Below, one piece after another: positions 14,826 to 22,492 of a DNA stretch of 27,243 nt. Both the position numbers and the translations under genes were made by a program. The notes under the pieces are model-generated. The model saw nothing but the letters and a program-made list of their open reading frames with translations, had not been told where the DNA came from and ran no database searches. Location of the stretch: positions 1-27,243 of the forward strand of contig CAZIPZ010000024.1 in the NCBI GenBank assembly GCA_964541075.1, written 5' to 3'. Source of the stretch: CAZIPZ01 sp964541075 (GTDB taxonomy: Bacteria; Acidobacteriota; Terriglobia; 20CM-2-55-15). Numbering within the stretch: position 1 is the stretch's first letter; every line of letters starts with the position of its first letter.

Positions 14826-17717
14826 TCACTTGGCTAGAGCCGGCAAGGTCGTAAATGTAAGCGCCGGGGACATGCGAATGCCGAGGGCCGCGATTTGACC
14901 ACCTTGGGGCGTTCGAAATTCTATGGTTCCCCGACGGCCGACAACTTCCGGGTATTTATCAATGCCAAGGGAGAAAGATGTGTGACCGTGTGGTGCAAGG
15001 TTCACCGTATCGACCGCAACGAGCAAGCCCATGTCGTCACGAACAATCACCGGCACGTGCACTGGTTGTGAACCTCTGTTGTTGACCGCAACTCCGGTAA
15101 CCCGCCCGGCAGTGTTGTCGAACGCTACGAGAAATCCATCTGCAGTCCGCTGTTCCAAGGGCACGACGGCTTCCTGCCCATTGGGGTTATATCGAAAAAT
15201 GACAAATCCTGCGACGTTTCCATCACTATGGACCTGCGCTGAACCAAGCCTAGGCAACCCATCCGAGAGCGGACCGCCGCTTTGTACGATCAGCGTAGAT
15301 CCCGCGGCCAACACCCGACCAACAGAGGACGTCACCGCGCTGGAACCTCCAAGCTGAGGAAACGTCAAAGGGATGGCTAGCGGCGCTCCGCTTCCCGAAG
15401 CGAAAAAATTCAGCTGTGTCTGTGCGGGGCTCGTCCCAGTGTTAACTAGAACAAACGTCGTCTCCCATCCCGCTCCTGTGGCGATATGGGCAATGCTGCC
15501 GCCGGTGTCGCCGCTTCTGGTGAGCGCGGGTACCGTAGTCAGAGTTAAGGCGTTTCCGGCAGGCGTCATACGAATTCCCAACACGCTTATTCTGCCCCCT
15601 GACTGTCTAACGAATTCGATTGTGCCCCGTTTGTTGGCTGTGACCGCATATCTCTCCGACAACATGAATGAAGCATGACCGTTGCTTTCCAAAACTAGAC
15701 CGGCTCCCGGATCGCTGATGATCGCGCCATTGTCGTCGCGAATGACGACCGGAATATTCGCCGCGTCACCCGAGACGTTTTGCACAGCCACACCGAGGCC
15801 GACCCCACCGGTATTGTCGAACGCGAGCAGGTAGGATCCGGCGTCTCGCACTTCCACTGGAACCACCGCCTCCTGCTCTCCTGGAATCCATTGGAAAACA
15901 GCGAAACCATCCACGGTATCCGTGGCCGAAAGTTGGACCGAACCGGTTTGCACTGGAGGCATCTGCGGACCGGCGGTGTCGATGATCAGTGAGGCGTTGG
16001 GCGCAAGAGTCCGCTCAAGCGATGACGCCGAAAGAGGAACCGACGTTATCTGTGAAAGCGTTAATGGCAAGTTCAGACCGCCTGACGGATCTCCAAACAG
16101 GTTCAACCTGGTGGTTGCCTGCACGGCGGCCTTGTTCACCAGAGTAAACGTTGTTTTCCAGGCATCCTGCGCCGCGATGTGCGGGATGGAGCCCATGTAA
16201 CGGAGTCCCGAAGAAGGCTGCCCGACCTGCTCTACGGTGAACGGTAAATTAGCGATGGTGAACGTGGAAAACAATGATGCACCACTGTTTGCATTCACGC
16301 GGAATGTGACCCGTCCGTTGCCTATACCGGAGTGGGGGCTCGTGATCTGAATCCACTGCGGGATCCCCGAGATTGTCCATCGGCAGTCCGGCGTCGTCGC
16401 GGTGATTTCGACGCTGCCCGTTCCACCTTGTGCACTGAAGGACCAACCGTTCATGTTCAAGGAGTGACGGCACACTCGGAAATGAACCCATGCGTATTCG
16501 GCGGCAATCGCGCGAGCAATCTCCAGCCGAAGCTCGTCACCCCGATCGGAATTCGTCATGATCACGGCGCCATCTCCAGCACCAGGGTATCCGAGGATAA
16601 TGCTCCGGAATCCGCGATTCGCACCGGTGTGATAGAAAAGACCGCCATCTGAAGCCAACTGCATTCCTAACCCGTAGTTCGGGGCCTCCTCGGTCAGCAT
16701 TTGCTTGATCGAGTCCGCCGAAAGCACACGGTTGGATTTGCCCGAAAAGGACTTCTGAATTTCGATCACAAATCGAGCTAGGTCCGTCGCGGATGTCCAT
16801 AGTCCAGCCGCTGCTAACTCCGGATAGATCATCCAACGCCCAGGAATGGCGGACCCATCCGCAAGATGTCCGCTGGCGGCGTTCCGCGTTAATTCCAACG
16901 GAAGAGGCTGCTGGAATGTGCTGCGGCTCATTCCGAGTTTGTCGAAAATCCCGGTCTGCATCCATTGTTCAAAGAAACTGCCGGTCAGGTCCGTCAAGAG
17001 TTGTTGCAGGATCAGAAAACCGCCGTTGGAATATCGATACTCCGTGCCGGGCACGCCTTCCACACGAATGGCCGGCGAATTAGCGGGCGGTCGACGGCCA
17101 TCCAAAATCTGGACCAATGTCGGTAGTGGCTGGCCAGCAAAATAGCCAAAGTAGCCGAAAGTGGGCATTCCGCCCATGTGCGATAGAAGGTGGCGGAGTG
17201 TAACACTGCGCGTAGCTGTGAATTCGTTGTCAGGGATCTTCCAGGAGGTCAACCTCTGGTTCGCAAGATCGTCTAGTCCAAGCTCACCTCCCTGCATCAA
17301 GGACAAAATCGCCATAGCTGTTAGGGGCTTACTGATGGACCCGGCCTGGAACAGTGTTTCGGCGTCGACCGCTTCGGACCCTCCCACTTCCAGAACGCCG
17401 TAGCCGCGCGCCCATTCGATCGCGTTGTTGTGAATGACCGCGATCGCCACGCCGGGAACGCGATAGAACTCCATACGATCCCGGATATTCCATGGAGGTG
17501 GAGGAACGGCTACAGCAACTGATGAGGGAAGCAGTCCCTTTTCGATGCGTTCGATCCGGCTCTCAACGGTTTCGTTGAGGTCCGATGCGGCCGACGGAAA
17601 CACAGTTATGAAGGTCAGCCCGACGAAAGCAATGACCGCAGTAACCCAAACTGGGACCTGAGTGGCAAGCTTCTGACGACGAAAACAATTACTCCAACCC
17701 AACACCCGATGGATCAT
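14826..17717 (-). CDS. Secreted serine hydrolase (beta-lactamase/class C PBP type) with BACON-like module and two tandem beta repeats
   Basis: This is a 963-residue exported protein. Residues about 22-45 are a hydrophobic signal ending PSAAS. The serine hydrolase domain spans about 75-410, with Ser127 and Lys130 in GSISK, Tyr229 and Asn231 in YSN, and HTG at 363-365, so the penicillin-binding/class C triad is complete. Residues about 416-500 form a BACON-like Ig fold (GGTGSVEITATTPDCRWTIS, then PQWIQI and GNGRVTF). Residues about 507-732 and 737-960 are two copies of one beta-rich unit sharing GSI-HIA, TTF-LVN, QEAVVP, FDNT, GTIEF and LGIRM. Substrate is unknown: peptidoglycan peptides, D-amino-acid peptides or esters are possible. 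The C-terminal modules probably bind a surface or carbohydrate. It stands alone. Confidence 0.88.
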   Translation of the reverse strand: MIHRVLGWSNCFRRQKLATQVPVWVTAVIAFVGLTFITVFPSAASDLNETVESRIERIEKGLLPSSVAVAVPPPPWNIRDRMEFYRVPGVAIAVIHNNAIEWARGYGVLEVGGSEAVDAETLFQAGSISKPLTAMAILSLMQGGELGLDDLANQRLTSWKIPDNEFTATRSVTLRHLLSHMGGMPTFGYFGYFAGQPLPTLVQILDGRRPPANSPAIRVEGVPGTEYRYSNGGFLILQQLLTDLTGSFFEQWMQTGIFDKLGMSRSTFQQPLPLELTRNAASGHLADGSAIPGRWMIYPELAAAGLWTSATDLARFVIEIQKSFSGKSNRVLSADSIKQMLTEEAPNYGLGMQLASDGGLFYHTGANRGFRSIILGYPGAGDGAVIMTNSDRGDELRLEIARAIAAEYAWVHFRVCRHSLNMNGWSFSAQGGTGSVEITATTPDCRWTISGIPQWIQITSPHSGIGNGRVTFRVNANSGASLFSTFTIANLPFTVEQVGQPSSGLRYMGSIPHIAAQDAWKTTFTLVNKAAVQATTRLNLFGDPSGGLNLPLTLSQITSVPLSASSLERTLAPNASLIIDTAGPQMPPVQTGSVQLSATDTVDGFAVFQWIPGEQEAVVPVEVRDAGSYLLAFDNTGGVGLGVAVQNVSGDAANIPVVIRDDNGAIISDPGAGLVLESNGHASFMLSERYAVTANKRGTIEFVRQSGGRISVLGIRMTPAGNALTLTTVPALTRSGDTGGSIAHIATGAGWETTFVLVNTGTSPAQTQLNFFASGSGAPLAIPLTFPQLGGSSAVTSSVGRVLAAGSTLIVQSGGPLSDGLPRLGSAQVHSDGNVAGFVIFRYNPNGQEAVVPLEQRTADGFLVAFDNTAGRVTGVAVNNRGSQPVHVPVIVRDDMGLLVAVDTVNLAPHGHTSFSLGIDKYPEVVGRRGTIEFRTPQGGQIAALGIRMSPALTFTTLPALAK

Positions 17718-18480
17718 GCCAAATTGCGGGGAACACGTCCAGACCCAGGCGGTTGTAGCATTGAGGATGGGGAATATTGCGTTCGTCGCGCTCCCGTGAT
17801 CATGCTTGGAGGGCTGCCAAGATGTTAAATGACGTGGAACTTACGGCATTTTCAATCCGTCACTTTCCCTTGTAATCGATTAAAAAGATAAGCGGAGAGG
17901 GGATTCGGACTATCGACATCAAATAATATCCAGTCACACCTTTCTCTGCACGCGCTCGATGACGTTCTCATGGAGTTGCTCCGCCGCGAGACGTTGCTCA
18001 AACCAGCGTTGAAATGCCCGACAAACCGAAGCTAAATCCGGCGAGCGTCCTGTCGTCGACGAACCATCGTGTACGGATTAAAGAATGCCTCTACCAAGGT
18101 TTCTCCTACCTTATCCACAATCGCTTAAGGAGGCTGAATGGACGGATTTGCAAAATGCCGCGGCGTTACTCATTCCCAATCGTTGCAGGACGGGTTCAGC
18201 GTCCCAGAGTCGGACTTCCGGAGAGTGAAGATCGGTTTTCTAAACACTTCGGCGTTTTCGAGGAGTTTTTTGTAGCCGTGCGGTTGAAATGACAGAAAGT
18301 CATCACTGGAACAGACTCCGTGCGCGTTTGAGCCGAATTGTCTGGAAGCTTTGTTTTGCAGAGCTCGTAAGGATCAGTGCGACAAGGAATCTGCCTTTGG
18401 CATCACGACTGCCTCCAAGACTGAGTTCCGACTCGACATGTCGTACACCCTCGGGGCGTCGTGATGAGCATTGACTCGTC
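17718..18480. other. Gene-poor region upstream of the serine hydrolase, probably decayed DNA
   Basis: No intact gene is supported over these 763 bases. The first 170 bases must hold the promoter of the minus-strand hydrolase, but I see no convincing -35/-10 pair. An AT-rich patch at 17873-17890 contains the palindrome TAATCGATTA. The tRNA-like fragment follows at 17891. Beyond it several frames of 60 to 90 codons are open on the plus strand (18014-18292 and 18289-18474), but their translations are rich in Arg, Ser and Pro, with no recognisable domain and no ribosome-binding site. They are most likely chance frames in degraded sequence. Confidence 0.5.
17891..17910 (-). repeat. Degenerate copy of the tRNA-Ser 3' end (possible attachment-site remnant)
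   Basis: The plus-strand string AGCGGAGAGGGGATTCGGAC matches AGCGGAGA, a G-run and ATTCGAAC at 20983-21005, the 3' end of the tRNA-Ser gene. It has the same orientation and lacks three G's of the run. Twelve bases match without a break and the match includes two bases beyond the mature tRNA end. It lies 3.1 kb from the tRNA on the side of the tRNA's 3' end, where a displaced att copy would be left after integration. The match is short, so chance remains possible. Confidence 0.4.
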
Positions 18481-18900
18481 TTGTTTCCTGGATGTCGCGG
18501 CGCGCCAGGTGATGAAGGCCTGGACGGCCAACAACTGGGCGTGATTCCTTTCACGACACTCGCACGGCCGTTCAGGGGATGTACGGGCGATCTCGTCTCA
18601 ATGATCGCCGGCCCGCAACGACGACCTCCCCTTCGATCAGGAGGGCGAGCGTTGCAGCCTGTGGTCGCCGGCGACAGACTCGTTTTGTTTTCGGATGGCG
18701 TCGTCGAAGTCTCGAATGACCGCGATGAGTTCTTCGGCGTCGAACGCCTTGCACATTACTCTTAACAGCCAGCGCGGCCGCATCGCCAGACTACTCAGAT
18801 CGTTGCCGAGTTGCAGCGCTGTGTAGGTGCAGATGCAGACAGTCATTTTCAGGACGACGTGACTTTGGTAGTGATTGACTTTAATGAACTCTGTGACTGA
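18481..18900 (+). pseudogene. Truncated SpoIIE/RsbU-type PP2C serine phosphatase
   Basis: The plus-strand frame encodes the C-terminal half of a SpoIIE-family phosphatase, which dephosphorylates anti-sigma-factor antagonists. Visible are a degenerate AGPQRRPPLRSGGRALQPV (normally an NAGH-PPLL motif), then the well-kept GDRLVLFSDGVVEV, FFGVERL and, at the end, FQDDVTLVVIDF, which contains metal-ligand aspartates. An in-frame TAA at 18763-18765 interrupts it, and the frame continues with good family sequence to the TGA at 18898. A single C-to-T change in a CAA codon would explain the stop. The N-terminal half with the first metal site is missing or scrambled, so the gene is dead or nearly so. 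No partner switch genes are nearby. Confidence 0.75.
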
Positions 18901-19100
18901 CTACCTTTCGTCGCAAGAAACCAGGATGGTAGGTTGAAGGAGATAATCCTTGTTCACGTGGACGTTTCCAAAGCACGATGTGCTCACACGCACCGAACAT
19001 CGTAGCGACTACCTGAGGTTCTCTCTCGAACCGTTAGCAACTTGCACTCCTGCTGACTTCGGCAGAACGATGAAGTAGCGGTTGTTGGAGGAAGACCGTG

Positions 19101-20651
19101 ATGTCGTTCTATCGCCGGTGGACGATCGCCTGCACGGCCGGTGAGGTCTTGGGCATCGGCGCCGCTACTAGTGCGGCTCTCGGGATCAACACACTCGTTG
19201 GAGAACCGCAGTCGCTTTCCAGTCGTCTCGCGACACTAGTTGTATTCGCGGCCGTCGGAACCATTGAAGGACTTTCGTTGGGCTACTTCCAATGGCGCGT
19301 CTTGCGCAGCCGACTGCCGCGGCTCCGAGCGGGCGAATGGGTAAGTGTGACTGTGGTTATGGCGGTAGTGGGCTGGATCGTAGGCATGACGCCGTCGCTG
19401 TTCCTCGCTCCCGAGGCCGCAGTTCAGGAAGAACCCGGCCTCGGGATAGTTCTACTCTTTGCGGCGGCCGCCGGTGCGAGTGCGGGCCTCTGTTTCGGCG
19501 CGGCGCAATGGTGCATCCTCCGCCGGCACGCGGAGCAGGCAGGGCGGTGGATCTGGATACATGTCCCGGCGTGGGCGCTCGCTCTGTGCGCTATTTTCCT
19601 CGGCGCATCGTTGCCCTCCCCAGGGTCGTCAGGCTGGTTCGTCGCACTTACCGGTTCAGCTGGAGGTGTGCTCGGCGGGCTGTTGTTGGGAGCGGTCACC
19701 GGCCTCGTCGCACGAAAGCTTCAGCCGTGGGTGGATGAACAACACTGGTCTCTTAAAGGAAAAGTGTGCGGGGTCACTGGCGCGAATTCCGGCATCGGAC
19801 AAGAGGTCGCGTTCGGTCTCGCGCGCCTCGGCGCCTCGGTCCTGCTGCTCTGCCGCGAGCTCGACGAAGGCGAACGGGTGCGGCGGTCCATCCTCGCGAA
19901 ACAGGCCGGAGCTGATGTGTCGGTAATCACCTGCGACATGAGCGACTTCGATTCCATCCGGATAGCTGCCGCTCAATTACTCCGGGATCAGGAGCGTCTC
20001 GACGTGCTCGTGCACAACGCCGGAGCGACCTTTCCCAGGCGCACAATAACTCCGGACGGCGTCGAAGCGACGCTGGCAGTCGATGTAGTGGGACCATTCC
20101 TCCTAACCGCTCTGCTTCGACAGCGGCTTGAAAACTGCCGCGCTCGTGTCATCACACTGACCGGTATCTATCAGCGCAAGGGCCGCGTCGATCTAAGCGA
20201 CCTCCACTTTGCCCGTCGCCCGTATAACTGGCTCGTCGCCAACAATCAGGCGCAGAAGTGTCGGTGGCTGTTCATGTCGGAACTGGCGCAGCGTGCACCC
20301 CAGTTGATGACCGCCTCCGTGCACCCAGGTGCGGTGCTCACCCGCGCCCAGGCGCGCTTGCCACGTCTGGTGCGCGCCCTTATCCGTACGCTTGCACGTC
20401 CGGCCTTCGTCCGCCCGGAGGTAGGTGCGATTCCCGTCCTAAGATTGACCGCCCATCCGGATTTTTCCCACTTGGCAGGACGCTACTTCGATCGGTGTCG
20501 CTTGACGTCGGATGTGGCCGATCCTGCGCTTGCCGCGGCGTTTTGGTCGGCGTGCGAGAAAATCACCGGTGAACCCTGGCCGAGTGCGGAACTGGCGGCC
20601 ATCCAAACGATGAATCCAGCAACTCCTTCTGCTACGATTATTCCTCACTAA
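19101..20651 (+). CDS. Membrane protein fused to a catalytically degenerate short-chain dehydrogenase
   Basis: The first 215 of 516 residues are a membrane module with about six hydrophobic segments and an internal duplication (GYFQWRVLR near 61-69 and GAAQWCILR near 133-141, each followed by a Gly-Trp helix). Residues about 218-500 form a retinol-dehydrogenase-like SDR with an intact NAD(P) loop TGANSGIG (226-233) and HNAG (305-308). Ungapped comparison with the usual family motifs puts Asp328, Gly355, Asn381 and Gln385 where the catalytic Asn, Ser, Tyr and Lys belong, so oxidoreductase activity is doubtful. GGAGGAAG precedes the start; GTG at 19098 is an alternative. The gene appears richer in GC than its neighbours and lies in the putative island. 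Function is unknown; a nucleotide-sensing role is possible. Confidence 0.85.
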   Translation: MSFYRRWTIACTAGEVLGIGAATSAALGINTLVGEPQSLSSRLATLVVFAAVGTIEGLSLGYFQWRVLRSRLPRLRAGEWVSVTVVMAVVGWIVGMTPSLFLAPEAAVQEEPGLGIVLLFAAAAGASAGLCFGAAQWCILRRHAEQAGRWIWIHVPAWALALCAIFLGASLPSPGSSGWFVALTGSAGGVLGGLLLGAVTGLVARKLQPWVDEQHWSLKGKVCGVTGANSGIGQEVAFGLARLGASVLLLCRELDEGERVRRSILAKQAGADVSVITCDMSDFDSIRIAAAQLLRDQERLDVLVHNAGATFPRRTITPDGVEATLAVDVVGPFLLTALLRQRLENCRARVITLTGIYQRKGRVDLSDLHFARRPYNWLVANNQAQKCRWLFMSELAQRAPQLMTASVHPGAVLTRAQARLPRLVRALIRTLARPAFVRPEVGAIPVLRLTAHPDFSHLAGRYFDRCRLTSDVADPALAAAFWSACEKITGEPWPSAELAAIQTMNPATPSATIIPH

Positions 20652-20984
20652 CCCCGCGGTTTACCAATCCGCTTTCAAATCCCCAAAAGTCGAGCAGTGT
20701 TTACTCACGCAAGCATTCCTGTGAGGTACGTCGGGATCCGGAAGAAGCTGTCAAGCGAGACTCGAACACCCAGCCTGATTATGCCGGACAAGATAATCCT
20801 GAACGAACTGATGAAAAACGCTCGCAACTCGCATTGCGGCATATCCCATTGCGGAGGCGCACCGCTTGAAAACCGTCCAGCGTTGTCTCATTCGTCCTCG
20901 CAACAGGGTTCGAAATCGGTGGATATTCTGTGGGACGGACAGGCGCATGGTGCGCCTAAGTCTTTCATAGTAATTGGTAAGGAG
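20652..20984. other. Spacer between the SDR fusion gene and tRNA-Ser
   Basis: No gene is supported here. A frame of 129 codons on the plus strand (20697-21086) runs through the tRNA and is a chance frame. A 7-base-pair hairpin, AGGCGCA-TGG-TGCGCCT at 20941-20957, sits 28 bases past the 3' end of the tRNA. It has no T-tract on either strand and so is at best a processing or weak termination signal for the tRNA transcript. Confidence 0.4.
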
Positions 20985-21074
20985 CGGAGAGGGGGGGATT
21001 CGAACCCCCGGCACGGGTTTTGCCCGTGCAACTGCTTAGCAGGCAGCCCTGTTCGGCCACTCCAGCACCTCTCC
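20985..21074 (-). tRNA. tRNA-Ser (anticodon GCT)
   Basis: Read on the minus strand, the 90-base gene has a 7-base-pair acceptor stem GGAGAGG/CCTCTCC, a D arm, and an anticodon stem CTGC/GCAG with loop CTGCTAA giving anticodon GCT (codons AGC and AGT). The long class II variable arm, CACGGG paired with CCCGTG, is diagnostic of serine tRNA. The T arm is GGGGG-TTCGAAT-CCCCC. The discriminator is G, and CCA is not encoded. Its 3' end faces the putative integrated segment. Confidence 0.95.
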
Positions 21075-21098
21075 GAGGTCGTCTGAGGGGCGTCGTAC

Positions 21099-21127
21099 AA
21101 GCCCCTGCAGTGTATGCGCAGGGGTTT
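21099..21127. terminator. Strong hairpin between tRNA-Ser and the ligase gene
   Basis: AAGCCCCTGC pairs with GCAGGGGTTT (ten pairs including one G-T) around a nine-base loop. On the plus strand it is followed by only TTTCATTATAG, so U-tract support is weak. It lies 5' of the tRNA and about 110 bases upstream of the next plus-strand gene. It could end readthrough between the two transcription units. Confidence 0.4.
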
Positions 21128-21234
21128 CATTATAGGGGATGGAATAGGAATTCACCACAACTCGCGGTGATCGCGGCTCGACTGGAGCCGTTTTATGTCC
21201 CCGTTGTTTCGAAAGATCGAATAGAATCCGCCGC

Positions 21235-22461
21235 ATGCTCGACAACCGCGAGCGCTGGATTTTTGGCTTAACCGCCGCCAGCGCGTCCGCAGTATTGCTT
21301 TCGATTGCAGCATCTCAAATCCTACTTACGTTGGCCCTCGTCGTATGGCTTCTTTCGGGACGGCGAAAGTTCGTTTGGCCGGGATACAGCATCGCGCTCC
21401 TCGCCTTTTTTGCCACAACTCTCCTTTCTTTGTTGATGTCGCCCGAACCCCATGTTGGGATGGGTTCGATCCGAAAATTCGTTCTTTTCGCAATGGGTTT
21501 CCTTGCTGTGAACTTCGTAACGAACGCCGCGCGAGCGCGCGGAGCGCATGTTGCGTTGTTGTCAGTCGCGACGTTCACGTCATTATTTGGAATTGTTCAA
21601 TTTGCTATCAACTATTCGAGATTTGCGGCCACTCAGGCGTTGGCGGACGATCCTACGGTTTTGGCGCGTATCACGGGTTTTATGGGGCATTGGATGACCT
21701 ACAGCGGCGAGCAGTTGCTCGTTTGGTCCGCAGCTGTCCCGGCACTGGCCACCCTTGGACGAAAATGGTTTGGCCCGGTGGCCATCATCGGAGCAGCGAT
21801 TGTTTTGAGTTTCACCAGAAGCGTATGGCTGGGAGCGGTTGCAGGCGTGGCGGTTGTCGCGATGATGGTGCCTCGAAAGGTCTTAGTGGGAGTTCTATTG
21901 CCGGTTGCCTTAGTAGCAGTGGCAGTGTCTGGATTGATTTATCATCGTGTAGCGATGAGCATGGTTCGAACATTTGCACCAGACTCGGGCCGCATGGAGA
22001 TGGTCATCACCGGAACAAAAATGATTAAGGAGCACCCCTTGTTTGGCGTCGGACCCGAACGCATCGCACGGGAATTTCCGCGATATTATCGCGGGCAGAC
22101 AGGCCTGGATTCTTTCTATTACGGCCACCTTCATAACAACGTCATGCAGATAGCAGCCGAACGCGGCCTTCTTTGCCTGGCGGCCTTCCTATGGTTGGTT
22201 TTCGAACTCTACTCTGACATGTTCAGCATGCTGAAACTGTCGAACGAACAGACCCGGTGGAGCGTCCTGTCGGCGCTGGCGTCACTGACGGCTTTCATCG
22301 TTGCAGGGTTCTTTGAATACAATTTCGGCGACTCCGAGGTCTTGTTACTCTTGTTGTTCATCGTCTCTTTGCCTTACGGACTGGCTGTTCCTTCGCACAG
22401 GAACCACGAATCGCCTGCCGCCATTTACCCTGGCGTTGGTCCCCAGGGCCTTCCCGTGTGA
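21235..22461 (+). CDS. O-antigen ligase family (Wzy/WaaL-like) membrane protein
   Basis: This is a 408-residue polytopic inner-membrane protein with roughly ten to twelve hydrophobic segments. The family signature lies in the large periplasmic loop: HPLFGVGPERI at about 267-277, then YGHLHNNVMQIAAERGLL, where the His/Asn-rich stretch is typical of the Wzy_C domain. Such proteins join or polymerise undecaprenyl-linked glycans, either transferring O-antigen to lipid A core or extending repeat units. Which of the two cannot be told from sequence; exopolysaccharide polymerase is an alternative. The nucleotide-sugar genes about 10 kb upstream would fit the same general pathway but are not in the same operon. 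Biotin carboxylase follows after 31 bases. Confidence 0.82.
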   Translation: MLDNRERWIFGLTAASASAVLLSIAASQILLTLALVVWLLSGRRKFVWPGYSIALLAFFATTLLSLLMSPEPHVGMGSIRKFVLFAMGFLAVNFVTNAARARGAHVALLSVATFTSLFGIVQFAINYSRFAATQALADDPTVLARITGFMGHWMTYSGEQLLVWSAAVPALATLGRKWFGPVAIIGAAIVLSFTRSVWLGAVAGVAVVAMMVPRKVLVGVLLPVALVAVAVSGLIYHRVAMSMVRTFAPDSGRMEMVITGTKMIKEHPLFGVGPERIAREFPRYYRGQTGLDSFYYGHLHNNVMQIAAERGLLCLAAFLWLVFELYSDMFSMLKLSNEQTRWSVLSALASLTAFIVAGFFEYNFGDSEVLLLLLFIVSLPYGLAVPSHRNHESPAAIYPGVGPQGLPV

Positions 22462-22492
22462 ATCGGCCTGGACGCCGGAGTGCTATTTGAAA

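Noticed and set aside
18014..18474. Two plus-strand open frames of 92 and 61 codons
   Set aside because: No ribosome-binding site, no recognisable domain and skewed composition; they lie in a region that otherwise looks decayed.
20941..20957. Hairpin AGGCGCA-TGG-TGCGCCT as an intrinsic terminator
   Set aside because: The stem is good but neither strand has a T-tract after it.
20697..21086. A 129-codon plus-strand frame next to the SDR fusion
   Set aside because: It reads straight through the tRNA-Ser gene on the opposite strand and lacks a start signal.
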